NCBI GenBank assembly: GCA_019415335.1
Contig: DXKH01000144.1
Coordinates: forward strand, 1 to 8,781
From: Citrobacter sp.
Lineage (GTDB): Bacteria; Pseudomonadota; Gammaproteobacteria; Enterobacterales; Enterobacteriaceae
Direction of reading: 5' to 3'
DNA length: 8,781 nt
The position numbers and the translations under genes are program-made. The notes below the pieces were generated by a model that saw only the letters and a program-made list of their open reading frames with translations, searched no databases and was not told where the DNA came from. Shown here in pieces: positions 1-6,509 of the stretch; within the stretch, counting starts at the first letter, position 1, and every line of letters begins with the position of its first letter.

Positions 1-778
1 TATTCAGGTGAACGTCGATGCCACGCGCATGAGCCAGGCATTTACCGGCAACGGGTATATCCAGAATATTATCAACGGTGAAGTGAACAGCTTTGTCGCG
101 CGCTACCGTGATAACAGCGAACCGTTGGTATCGCTGGAAACACGGATGCGCTTTAACCCGAACCTTGATCCCGCGTGGTTTGGCGGGGTGATGGCGATCA
201 TCAACAACATTACCATGCTGGCGATTGTATTGACCGGATCGGCGCTGATCCGCGAGCGTGAACACGGCACGGTGGAACACTTACTGGTGATGCCGATAAC
301 GCCGTTTGAGATCATGATGGCAAAGGTCTGGTCGATGGGGCTGGTGGTGCTGGTGGTGTCGGGATTATCGCTGGTGCTGATGGTGAAAGGCGTGCTGGGC
401 GTACCGATAGAAGGCTCGATCCCGCTGTTTATGCTGGGCGTGGCGCTCAGTCTGTTTGCCACCACGTCAATCGGCATTTTTATGGGGACGATAGCGCGTT
501 CAATGCCGCAACTGGGGCTGCTGGTGATTCTGGTGCTGCTGCCGCTGCAAATGCTTTCCGGTGGTTCCACGCCGCGCGAAAGTATGCCGCAGATGGTGCA
601 GGACATTATGCTGACCATGCCGACGACACACTTTGTCAGCCTCGCGCAGGCCATCCTCTATCGTGGTGCCGGATTCGAAATCGTCTGGCCGCAGTTCCTG
701 ACGCTGATAGCGATTGGCGGCGCGTTTTTTACCATTGCGCTGCTGCGATTCAGGAAGACGATTGGGACAATGGCGTAA
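1..778 (+). CDS. yhhJ: YhhJ, ABC-2 type export permease (5' end outside window)
   Basis: This is the C-terminal part, about 258 residues, of an inner-membrane permease of the ABC-2 family; the K-12 protein is roughly 375 residues, so the first third lies beyond the left edge. The reading frame is open from base 2 and ends at TAA 776-778. Visible features are a soluble stretch (VNVDATRMSQAF...), a hydrophobic segment (MAIINNITMLAIVLTGSALI), the cytoplasmic coupling motif typical of ABC-2 permeases (REREHGTVEHLLVMPIT), and further membrane segments ending in FTIALLRF. I recognise the sequence as E. coli YhhJ. In K-12 it follows the ATPase gene rbbA (yhiH) and yhiI, which suggests one exporter complex; its substrate is not established. 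The first track methionine would be GTG at 8-10 inside the gene and is not a real start. The gene converges on the accessory operon to its right. Confidence 0.93.
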   Translation, partial: IQVNVDATRMSQAFTGNGYIQNIINGEVNSFVARYRDNSEPLVSLETRMRFNPNLDPAWFGGVMAIINNITMLAIVLTGSALIREREHGTVEHLLVMPITPFEIMMAKVWSMGLVVLVVSGLSLVLMVKGVLGVPIEGSIPLFMLGVALSLFATTSIGIFMGTIARSMPQLGLLVILVLLPLQMLSGGSTPRESMPQMVQDIMLTMPTTHFVSLAQAILYRGAGFEIVWPQFLTLIAIGGAFFTIALLRFRKTIGTMA

Positions 779-785
779 ATACAGT

Positions 786-813
786 GCCCGATAAGCAAGC
801 TTATCGGGCCTAC
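786..813 (+). repeat. REP palindrome, first of a convergent pair
   Basis: A perfect 11-bp inverted repeat (786-796 GCCCGATAAGC, 799-809 GCTTATCGGGC, 2-nt centre) is followed by CTAC, the usual tail of enterobacterial REP elements. It begins 7 nt after the yhhJ stop codon. In RNA it would form a stable hairpin that can protect the 3' end of yhhJ mRNA or help end transcription, but it has no T-run, so it is not a clear intrinsic terminator. Confidence 0.75.
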
Positions 814-847
814 GCGGTGGTGCAATTTATTGAATTCTAGTGGTTTT

Positions 848-880
848 GTAGGCCGGATAAGGCGTCACGCCGCATCCGGC
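848..880 (-). repeat. REP palindrome, second of a convergent pair
   Basis: On the minus strand this reads GCCGGATGCGGCGTGACG followed by CCTTATCCGGCCTAC, close to the canonical E. coli REP consensus: outer arms GCCGGAT/ATCCGGC and an inner GGCG/CGCC stem. It starts 6 nt beyond the aldolase stop codon. With the element at 786-813, in the opposite orientation and 34 nt away, it forms a small BIME between two convergent genes. Known REP roles include mRNA 3'-end protection, Rho-dependent attenuation, and gyrase or IHF binding; which applies here is not visible. Confidence 0.88.
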
Positions 881-886
881 GAGGAT

Positions 887-1738
887 TTATTTTACCGACC
901 GATGCCCCTCATTCATCATCAGGATTTTGCTATACACATCTTCCTCGACGGCGTTTTTTGCTGATGCCATCACTCGTGCCAGATTCGCCTCGTTGTGATT
1001 ATTCACATACGCTTTGCCGACTGCGGTGATAAACGCTTTGCGCAGATCGCTGGCGATATTCACTTTAGCGACGCGATAATTAACGAAACTGCGTAATATC
1101 TCCGGGGCGATACCGGAGCCGCCGTGGATAACCAGCGGCACCGGGCTGACTTCGGCAATGCGCTTCAGCAGGGGGATATCGATCCGCGGTATATCGTCCA
1201 GGCCATGAACGTTACCAATAGAAACTGCCAGCATGTCGCAACCGGTGCGTTCGACAAAGGTCTTCACCTTTTCCGGTTCCGTTTTGCAATCGGCCTCGCT
1301 GGCGTGATCATCTTCTTTGCCGAGAATCGCCCCCAGCTCCGCTTCAACCGGCACGCCATAAGATTTACAGAAATCGACAGCTTCCTGGGTGAAAGCGATA
1401 TTCTCTTCAAAAGAGAATGCGGCACCGTCAATCATGACCGAGGTAAAGCCCGCGCGCACCGCCTGTTTAACATCCTCCTGAGTTTTCCCGTGATCAAGAT
1501 GAAGACTGACCGGAACATCCATTTTATCGGCGTGACGTTTCACGATTTCATATATGTAATCGTATCCCGACAGTTGTGCATTGGTGGGCGCAATCTGAAT
1601 GAAGTTGGGTAATCCCGAACGCTCAATAGCGTTTAAAATTGAGATTGTCGTCTCCAGATTGGTGGTATTAAACGCGCCCGCTAATACCCGTTTTTCCTGA
1701 ATGCGGTCGAGCAGTATCCGTCCATTCACTAATGGCAT
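887..1738 (-). CDS. class II ketose-bisphosphate aldolase
   Basis: A 283-residue zinc-dependent aldolase of the GatY/KbaY/FbaA family, which reversibly cleaves a ketose-1,6-bisphosphate (or related ketose 1-phosphate) into dihydroxyacetone phosphate and an aldehyde. Signature 1 is VPVSLHLDHG (residues 75-84), with H80, the catalytic-type D82 and zinc ligand H83. Signature 2 is VEAELG at 131-136, followed by GKEDD at 140-144. The other probable zinc ligands are H178 in GNVHG and H205 in VIHGGSG, and NIASDL (227-232) is the phosphate-binding loop. Length is normal for GatY/KbaY (about 284-286). Two details differ from GatY/KbaY: DHG replaces DHH, and GNVHG replaces the usual GTAHG. No GatZ/KbaZ-type partner gene is present. 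The start ATG (1738-1736) has a GAGG ribosome site. It is the last gene of the operon, 31 nt after HPr. The family call is secure; the substrate (fructose, tagatose, sorbose or other) is not. Confidence 0.93.
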   Translation of the reverse strand: MPLVNGRILLDRIQEKRVLAGAFNTTNLETTISILNAIERSGLPNFIQIAPTNAQLSGYDYIYEIVKRHADKMDVPVSLHLDHGKTQEDVKQAVRAGFTSVMIDGAAFSFEENIAFTQEAVDFCKSYGVPVEAELGAILGKEDDHASEADCKTEPEKVKTFVERTGCDMLAVSIGNVHGLDDIPRIDIPLLKRIAEVSPVPLVIHGGSGIAPEILRSFVNYRVAKVNIASDLRKAFITAVGKAYVNNHNEANLARVMASAKNAVEEDVYSKILMMNEGHRSVK

Positions 1739-1769
1739 ATTGAAAACCTCATTTTTTAATATCAGTTAA

Positions 1770-2039
1770 TTATTCAGCTTCACCGAAGCGGTCGCGAAAT
1801 AAGGCGGTGAGAGTCTGTATGGCCTCGTTTTCATCATCACCGTCGCAGCGTATTTCCACCGTTTTTCCGCCTTTTATTCCGGCGCGCATAATATTCATCA
1901 TACTGGTGGCATTAATATCATTACCCTCATAGTGCAGCGTCACTTTACAGCTATATTTTTTGGCGGCTTTCGCCAGACAGGCCGCCGGACGTGCATGCAG
2001 GCCAGTACTGTTTCTGACCTCCACGGTTTTAGTCAACAT
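1770..2039 (-). CDS. HPr family phosphocarrier protein
   Basis: An 89-residue HPr, slightly longer than E. coli PtsH (85). It carries phosphate from enzyme I to EIIA proteins in the cytoplasm. The active site GLHARPAA places the phosphorylatable histidine at H15 with R17 and P18 in the canonical spacing. The second conserved region is NATSMMNIM (43-51), with S46 where Firmicute HPr proteins are regulated by HPr kinase; enterobacteria generally lack that kinase, so the serine may be only structural. The start codon lies inside the end of the kinase gene (11-nt overlap, ATGTTGACTAA), pointing to translational coupling. Its position inside a PTS operon suggests a dedicated phosphocarrier for the EIIA at 5243-5716. 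No enzyme I gene is present, so it must draw phosphate from the chromosomal PtsI or a paralogue. Confidence 0.95.
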   Translation of the reverse strand: MLTKTVEVRNSTGLHARPAACLAKAAKKYSCKVTLHYEGNDINATSMMNIMRAGIKGGKTVEIRCDGDDENEAIQTLTALFRDRFGEAE

Positions 2040-3537
2040 AGTGCTCCTCCCGATGATGTAATGGCATCACGCCTTCTTGCTGTAATTTCAACTGATACCA
2101 GCTTTTCCATTTGTGCTGATAACGCTGTAATTGATGATATCTTGCCCGATTCGGTAACAAACGTTGGGCTATGGTAACTTGCGGCGGCGGAATATCCGGT
2201 GCCGCGGTTAATAAGGCTCCGACAGAAACCGCCTCGCTAAATGCAATTGCTTCAACCGGACGCTGTAAAATATCTGCCTTTAATTGCAGCCAAAGGGGGT
2301 TATGGGTCGCCGGACCGATCACTTTTAACACGCTGGTGCCAGGCACATTAAAACAGGCAAAGCAGTTGGCAAATTCCATGGTTAATCCCAGTGAGACGCT
2401 GGAAATTAACATGTCGATATTTAACGTATCGCCAAGCCCATAAAATAATCCGCGGGTGTGGCGATTTTTATAGGGTGAACCCGAACCGCGAAGATGCGGA
2501 ATAAAGACGGGAATGTCATCAAGCGACCAGTTCCCCGCCAGGTAATCCGCATACCCACGATTGAGCGACGCGGCGATCTCCTCATCAGTTAGCCGGAACG
2601 TGTTGCGCAGCCACTCCAGCGCGAAACCGCCCACGGGCAGAGAAGCAAACAGGGTGAACTGGTTGGCAAGCGAGTAACAGCCGTTTGCCAGCTTGTCACG
2701 TTTGGCCTGTTCATCCAGCGTCGGTTGTGTATCCAGTTGCAGAATGCCTTCCGTGGTGCCCGTCGAGTTAAGGATATCGCCCGGCATCATCTGCAACGCC
2801 CGCGCACCCACCATATGGTCATGTCCGGCCAGCGTCACGCTGACCGGTTGCGAGAACCCAAGCGTTTTGCAGAGCGACTCGCTGACCCATCCGGCGTGTT
2901 CGCCTGGCTGCACCAATGGCGCAAATGCTGAACAGGGAACGTGTAACAACGCCGCCGCTTTCGCTGACCATTCGCCTTTGCGCACGTCCAGACACAGTGT
3001 ACGGCTGGCTAAGGTGATATCCGTTCGCTGTTCGCCAGTCAGCCGCCAGAGCAGCACTTCCGGTGCATGTAGCCAGCGCAGGCCGCGACGATTGCGCAGC
3101 GGATAATGCTCCAGCAACCAACGCATTTTGAAGGCAGAGTAATTGCTGTGCAGTGGTAACCCGCAAATGTCATAAAGTGCCGCACTGTCTGCCTCGCTAA
3201 GCGTTGCCAGATACTCTTCACCGCGACGGTCATACCATGCCAGCATTGGCGTCAGGATCTCGCCATGTTCGTCAAGAAACACCCCTGACTCGCCAAAACT
3301 GGCAATGCTGATCCGCCTGACTGGCAGCGGTGAAGCGGCGTTCAGTTGCGCTATCGCCTGGCGGACCTCCTGCCAGAGGGCGTCGATATCGAAATCGACA
3401 TCGCCCTGTGGGGAGATCTGTTTTGCCGTCACGAATTTATGCGCGCCCAACGTCGTTGCGTCCAGGCAGGAAAAGCAGGTGACTTTGCAATTGGTGGTGC
3501 CAATATCGATAACGATAGCGGCGCTGTTATCAGGCAT
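2029..3537 (-). CDS. FGGY-family carbohydrate kinase
   Basis: A 502-residue ATP-dependent sugar kinase of the FGGY family (xylulokinase, gluconokinase, LsrK and relatives), at the usual family length. The N-terminal domain has the phosphate-binding strand VIDIGTTNCK (9-18), a SFGES loop at 80-84 and WYDRRG (101-106), a substrate-side motif. The C-terminal domain has GHDH (238-241), where D240 should be the catalytic base, and STGTTE (258-263) for nucleotide binding. The region VLKVIGPATHNPLWLQLKAD (403-422) matches the family pattern GGGAxSxxWxQxxAD, but GPAT replaces the usual GGGA. Substrate cannot be assigned; most relatives act on free ketoses or polyols, which is odd beside a PTS that already delivers a phosphorylated sugar. 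Its ATG overlaps the EIIC stop by 8 nt (ATGCCTGA), and its 3' end overlaps HPr by 11 nt. Confidence 0.9.
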   Translation of the reverse strand: MPDNSAAIVIDIGTTNCKVTCFSCLDATTLGAHKFVTAKQISPQGDVDFDIDALWQEVRQAIAQLNAASPLPVRRISIASFGESGVFLDEHGEILTPMLAWYDRRGEEYLATLSEADSAALYDICGLPLHSNYSAFKMRWLLEHYPLRNRRGLRWLHAPEVLLWRLTGEQRTDITLASRTLCLDVRKGEWSAKAAALLHVPCSAFAPLVQPGEHAGWVSESLCKTLGFSQPVSVTLAGHDHMVGARALQMMPGDILNSTGTTEGILQLDTQPTLDEQAKRDKLANGCYSLANQFTLFASLPVGGFALEWLRNTFRLTDEEIAASLNRGYADYLAGNWSLDDIPVFIPHLRGSGSPYKNRHTRGLFYGLGDTLNIDMLISSVSLGLTMEFANCFACFNVPGTSVLKVIGPATHNPLWLQLKADILQRPVEAIAFSEAVSVGALLTAAPDIPPPQVTIAQRLLPNRARYHQLQRYQHKWKSWYQLKLQQEGVMPLHHREEHYVD

Positions 3538-4888
3538 AAACCGTGCTCCGCGTCATTCGGAAAATGCCATACAGCACCAGGGCAATAACCGGCACCAGAG
3601 CAATGGCGATGAGATTGCCGTTGAAGATTTCCAGCAGCCAGAAGCGGAACGGGTTACCGCCATCAAGGAAACTGGAAACCTGGCCGCTGGAGCCTTCGGC
3701 AAATTTGAAGTTAACGTCTTTCGCCATTCCGGTAATAAACGGCGCGATTTTGGTAGCAATCCACAGGTCGGCAATAATCACCGGGATCGCCGCCAGAACG
3801 GTGCGGAAAATGTTGCCACGGCTGGCTAAAGCAATCATCGACGCCATTACCGCCAGGTTGGCAAGGTCGCCAAGCGGCAGGACTTCATTACCTGGGAGGA
3901 CAAACGCGATAAAGACCGAGATTGGCGTTAGCAGCAGGGCGGTGGAGATAATCGCCGGATTACCTACGGCAACGGCGATATCCAGGCCGATATAGAGATC
4001 GTCACGGTCAGGGTATTTGGCATTGAGATACTTTTTAATGGCTTCAGACAGCGGTAATAAACCTTCCATCAGAATGCGAACCATGCGTGGCAGGATGAAC
4101 ATCACACCGCCAATGCTGATGCCAAGCAGCAATACTTTTTTGAAATCGTATCCGGCAATTACGCCGAGAAAAATGCCCAGAATAGTGCCAACCATCATCG
4201 GTTCGCCGAAAATGCCAAACTTTTTCTGTACGGTTTCCGGATCGATATGAATACGATTGAGGCCGGGGATATGGTCGATGATTTTGTCGACCAACAGACC
4301 GACCGGAAAGAACACCACCGAAGAGAGCGTCGGCAAAGAGATCCCTTCCAGGCCAAAGTATTTTTGTACCAGTGGCGCAGACCAGTCGGCGAGTTTAAGT
4401 ACTACCACCGCAGCAATCGCCGCCGCCAGCAAACCAAAGAACAGGCTGCCGGAGCTGTAATAAACCAGCGTACCGGCAAGGGCAAAATGCCAGTAGTTCC
4501 ACATATCTACGTCAACGGTGCGGGTTTTATTTAACGCCAGCATCGCCACGTTAATCAGAATAGTCAGGGGAATAACAAACGGGGCAATTGGCGAACCCCA
4601 TGTAATAGCGGAAAGCGGCGGCCAGCCTAAATCCACCACCGGTAAATTAATTCCGGTGCGTTCAACCATCGCCTGGGCCGCTGGCCCGACATTGCTGGTA
4701 AGAATATCGAAAATGGCATAAATACCGACAAAACCAATGCCGACCGTTAATGACGAACGTAAGGCTTTAGCGGGTTTTACTTTGAAAAAGAGAGCAAGAA
4801 TAAATAACACCAACGGCAACATTACCGTGGGACCAAATCCCAATATATATTGCACAATATTATAGAGGGTATGCGCGATATCGTTCAT
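3530..4888 (-). CDS. PTS EIIC membrane component, galactitol (GatC) family
   Basis: The membrane-spanning sugar channel of a PTS permease, 452 residues from the chosen start (GatC is about 451). The opening resembles GatC strongly (YILGFGPTVMLPLVLFI, VGIGFVGIYAI, GPAAQAMVER, VVDLGWPP), as do DPETVQKKFGIFGEP, LGVIAGYDFKKVLLL, LPGNEVLPLGDLA and RGNIFRTV. Many hydrophobic segments run through the protein, consistent with an inner-membrane transporter. I chose ATG 4888-4886 because AAGAGG (4895-4900) lies 6 nt upstream; the frame stays open 10 codons further (to 4918), but that start would lie upstream of this site, inside the inverted repeats at 4904-4934. It works with EIIB and EIIA encoded just upstream. 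GatC relatives handle galactitol, but the family also covers other polyols and ketoses, so the name does not fix the substrate. Confidence 0.92.
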   Translation of the reverse strand: MNDIAHTLYNIVQYILGFGPTVMLPLVLFILALFFKVKPAKALRSSLTVGIGFVGIYAIFDILTSNVGPAAQAMVERTGINLPVVDLGWPPLSAITWGSPIAPFVIPLTILINVAMLALNKTRTVDVDMWNYWHFALAGTLVYYSSGSLFFGLLAAAIAAVVVLKLADWSAPLVQKYFGLEGISLPTLSSVVFFPVGLLVDKIIDHIPGLNRIHIDPETVQKKFGIFGEPMMVGTILGIFLGVIAGYDFKKVLLLGISIGGVMFILPRMVRILMEGLLPLSEAIKKYLNAKYPDRDDLYIGLDIAVAVGNPAIISTALLLTPISVFIAFVLPGNEVLPLGDLANLAVMASMIALASRGNIFRTVLAAIPVIIADLWIATKIAPFITGMAKDVNFKFAEGSSGQVSSFLDGGNPFRFWLLEIFNGNLIAIALVPVIALVLYGIFRMTRSTVYA

Positions 4889-4903
4889 AATAAACCTCTT
4901 TTT

Positions 4904-4934
4904 CAGGCGAGAGCGCACCTCGCGTTAGCGCCTG
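4904..4934 (-). other. intercistronic inverted repeats with two exclusive pairings
   Basis: In the 76-nt gap between the EIIB stop and the EIIC start there are two overlapping inverted repeats: CAGGCG (4904-4909) with CGCCTG (4929-4934), and GCGAG (4907-4911) with CTCGC (4919-4923). They share bases 4907-4909, so only one stem can form at a time. The structure ends a few nucleotides before the EIIC ribosome site (4895-4900). On the minus strand no T-run follows it, so it is not an intrinsic terminator. It may mark RNA processing or tune EIIC relative to EIIA/EIIB; this role is inference. Confidence 0.4.
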
Positions 4935-4964
4935 ATGTAGTGTGTTGAAATTAATTATTATTAA

Positions 4965-5246
4965 TTACTTTTTTAGGATAGAAACAATTTGCGCCAATAC
5001 TTTCTCTTCGCCAATACCAGTAATAATTGGCAAGCCGTTAACCACCGGCACGTCGAGTTCATAAGGCACTTTAGTCGTTGAAACAACCAGTGCTACGCCG
5101 TCGGTATTTCCAGGTAAAGAGGCAACGTTGGTTTGAGAATAATTAACGTTAAGACCGTGCTCTTTACAATATTCCATGACTTTTTCTGTTACTGCCGTGG
5201 ATGTGGCAATACCCGTGGCGCAGACAAATAAAATGGTTTGACTCAT
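4965..5246 (-). CDS. PTS EIIB component, galactitol (GatB) type
   Basis: A 93-residue cytoplasmic EIIB that takes phosphate from EIIA and passes it to the sugar as EIIC transports it. The N-terminal P-loop ILFVCATGIATSTAV contains the phosphorylatable cysteine C9, with the CxTGxxTS pattern of lactose/galactitol-type EIIB domains. Length matches GatB (about 94). Its ATG overlaps the EIIA stop codon in an ATGA arrangement (4-nt overlap), and it has a strong ribosome site (GAGGTG) inside the end of the EIIA gene. It ends in lysines (ILKK) at TAA 4967-4965, followed by a short AT-rich run. Together with EIIA and EIIC as separate polypeptides it gives the same architecture as gatABC. Confidence 0.94.
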   Translation of the reverse strand: MSQTILFVCATGIATSTAVTEKVMEYCKEHGLNVNYSQTNVASLPGNTDGVALVVSTTKVPYELDVPVVNGLPIITGIGEEKVLAQIVSILKK

Positions 5247-5716
5247 ATTTCACCTCGTTCTTTCATTTTGTTTAAGATTGCTGTGTGTATTTCTGTTGTT
5301 TCCATCGTAAGCAGGGCGCACATAAAGGGCGTATCCTGAATCATCTCCATAATCCACCCCAGGGCATTTAATTGTTTGTTACTTTCGCCTAAGGCGAGCA
5401 AAAAAATCACCCTGACAGGTACGGGATCAGGGTCGCCGCCCATATCGGCAAACACTACCGGTTCCGGCAGGATGCCGACGGCAATTGCATTGTGCCTGAC
5501 ATGTTTATGGTCCGTGTGCGGAATGGCGACACACGGTGGTTCGGTAGGCAGTCCCGTTGGGTACGTCGCCTCACGTTCCAGTACATGATCGGCAAAATCA
5601 GGGACCACCAGTTCGGCGGTAACCAACGGTTGCGCTAACTGACGGATGATCTGTTCAACGCTTAACCCTGCCGGAAGTCGTTGAATAAAATTTTCCTGAA
5701 ACTGTATGCCTTGCAT
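5243..5716 (-). CDS. PTS EIIA component, fructose/mannitol/GatA type
   Basis: A 157-residue cytoplasmic EIIA of the PTS_EIIA type-2 family, which receives phosphate from HPr and passes it to EIIB. The active-site motif CVAIPHTDHKHV places the phosphorylatable histidine at H67, as in the family pattern GxAxPH. A hydrophobic strand with the typical VRVIFLLAL follows at 101-109, then GESNKQLNALGWIMEMIQD. Length is close to GatA (about 150). The start ATG (5716-5714) has AAGAGGAA just upstream. It lies 24 nt after the regulator stop codon and overlaps EIIB by 4 nt, so it is the first structural gene of the operon. Confidence 0.94.
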   Translation of the reverse strand: MQGIQFQENFIQRLPAGLSVEQIIRQLAQPLVTAELVVPDFADHVLEREATYPTGLPTEPPCVAIPHTDHKHVRHNAIAVGILPEPVVFADMGGDPDPVPVRVIFLLALGESNKQLNALGWIMEMIQDTPFMCALLTMETTEIHTAILNKMKERGEI

Positions 5717-5740
5717 TTTATTCCTCTTAAAAAAGTGTAC

Positions 5741-6487
5741 TTAACTCACTTCCCGCCGTTGCAGCACGGTGCCAAGATAGTATTTATTTCCTTTTAACCA
5801 GACGTTGCCAAACTCAACGGGTAATCCGCGGGAGAAAAAGACTAACTGCTCCAGATGCAAAACGGGTGCATCTTCACTGATATCTAAAAAATGACCGCGT
5901 TCATTACCAATTAATCGCGCGGCATAGCGACTTTCCGAGTAACGAATTTTTCTTTGCGACAAACTTTCTATTGTTGGAAATAAATTGTGTTGATTAAAAT
6001 CGATTTCCACGATGCCGGGGCATAGCTCAATATTGATACGGTTCTCTATCAGCATCGCTTTTTCATCACCAATTGAACGTAAACGCTCAAGGTAAAGAAT
6101 ATCCTGACCGGGCGTTATTCTTAATTTCTCTGCCACATAACGATTAGCCGGTTCAATCCGTGACGTAATAACTTCAGTGGTAAAATGTATTTTCTGGCTT
6201 TCCAGCGATTCCGCGAATGACAATAATCCTTCACCTAACGGATATGCCACGTTCTCTTTTTTGACAAATGTTCCCTTCCCCTGAACCTGAATCAACACGC
6301 CTTCTTTTACCAGTTGGGCGACCGCTTTTTTAACGGTTCCCCGACTCACTTCCAGCATATCCATAATCTGGTATTCCGAAGGAATGCGATCGTCTTCCAC
6401 CAGATCCCCGGTATAAATACTTTCTCTTATCCACTCCACCACTTGTTGATAGAGCGGTATTTGTGACGACTTACTCAATGATTTCAT
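5741..6487 (-). CDS. GntR/HutC-family transcriptional regulator with UTRA domain
   Basis: A 248-residue regulator. Residues 8-75 form the GntR winged helix: PLYQQVVEWIRESIYTG, RIPSEYQIMDMLEVSRGTV with the recognition helix, and the wing QGKGTFV. The rest, from about residue 88, fits a UTRA ligand-binding domain of the HutC subfamily (ITPGQDILYLERLR, ENRINIELCPGI, PVLHLEQLVFFSRGLPVEFGN). Such proteins usually repress the adjacent sugar operon and are released by a phosphorylated sugar. I chose ATG 6487-6485 because AGGTG (6494-6498) lies correctly upstream; the longer GTG start at 6496 would sit on that ribosome site and lacks its own. It is the first gene of the operon, so it probably regulates its own synthesis through the repeats at 6510-6535. 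The gene looks more AT-rich than its neighbours: the sample 5941-6000 counts 15 G/C in 60. Confidence 0.92.
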   Translation of the reverse strand: MKSLSKSSQIPLYQQVVEWIRESIYTGDLVEDDRIPSEYQIMDMLEVSRGTVKKAVAQLVKEGVLIQVQGKGTFVKKENVAYPLGEGLLSFAESLESQKIHFTTEVITSRIEPANRYVAEKLRITPGQDILYLERLRSIGDEKAMLIENRINIELCPGIVEIDFNQHNLFPTIESLSQRKIRYSESRYAARLIGNERGHFLDISEDAPVLHLEQLVFFSRGLPVEFGNVWLKGNKYYLGTVLQRREVS

Positions 6488-6509
6488 GGCGCGCACCTGA
6501 ACATTTACA

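Noticed and set aside
103..654. Open frame of 183 codons antisense to yhhJ
   Set aside because: Serine/isoleucine-rich shadow translation typical of the strand opposite a membrane protein gene.
1124..1612. Open frame on the plus strand, 162 codons, antisense to the aldolase
   Set aside because: Low-complexity shadow of a clearly conserved gene on the other strand; no ribosome site or recognisable domain.
4889..4918. Ten-codon N-terminal extension of EIIC
   Set aside because: It would start upstream of the AAGAGG site and inside the inverted repeats; homology to GatC begins after the internal ATG.
4951..4967. AT-only near-palindrome TTAATTATTATTAATTA at the EIIB end
   Set aside because: Low-complexity AT run, expected by chance; no strong stem.
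3530..5716. Naming the permease as the galactitol system gatABC
   Set aside because: The accompanying gatY, gatZ and gatD set is missing and the gene order and neighbours differ; only family-level similarity is supported.
6494..6496. GTG as start of the GntR-type regulator, three codons upstream
   Set aside because: It overlaps the AGGTG ribosome site that serves ATG 6487 and has no ribosome site of its own.
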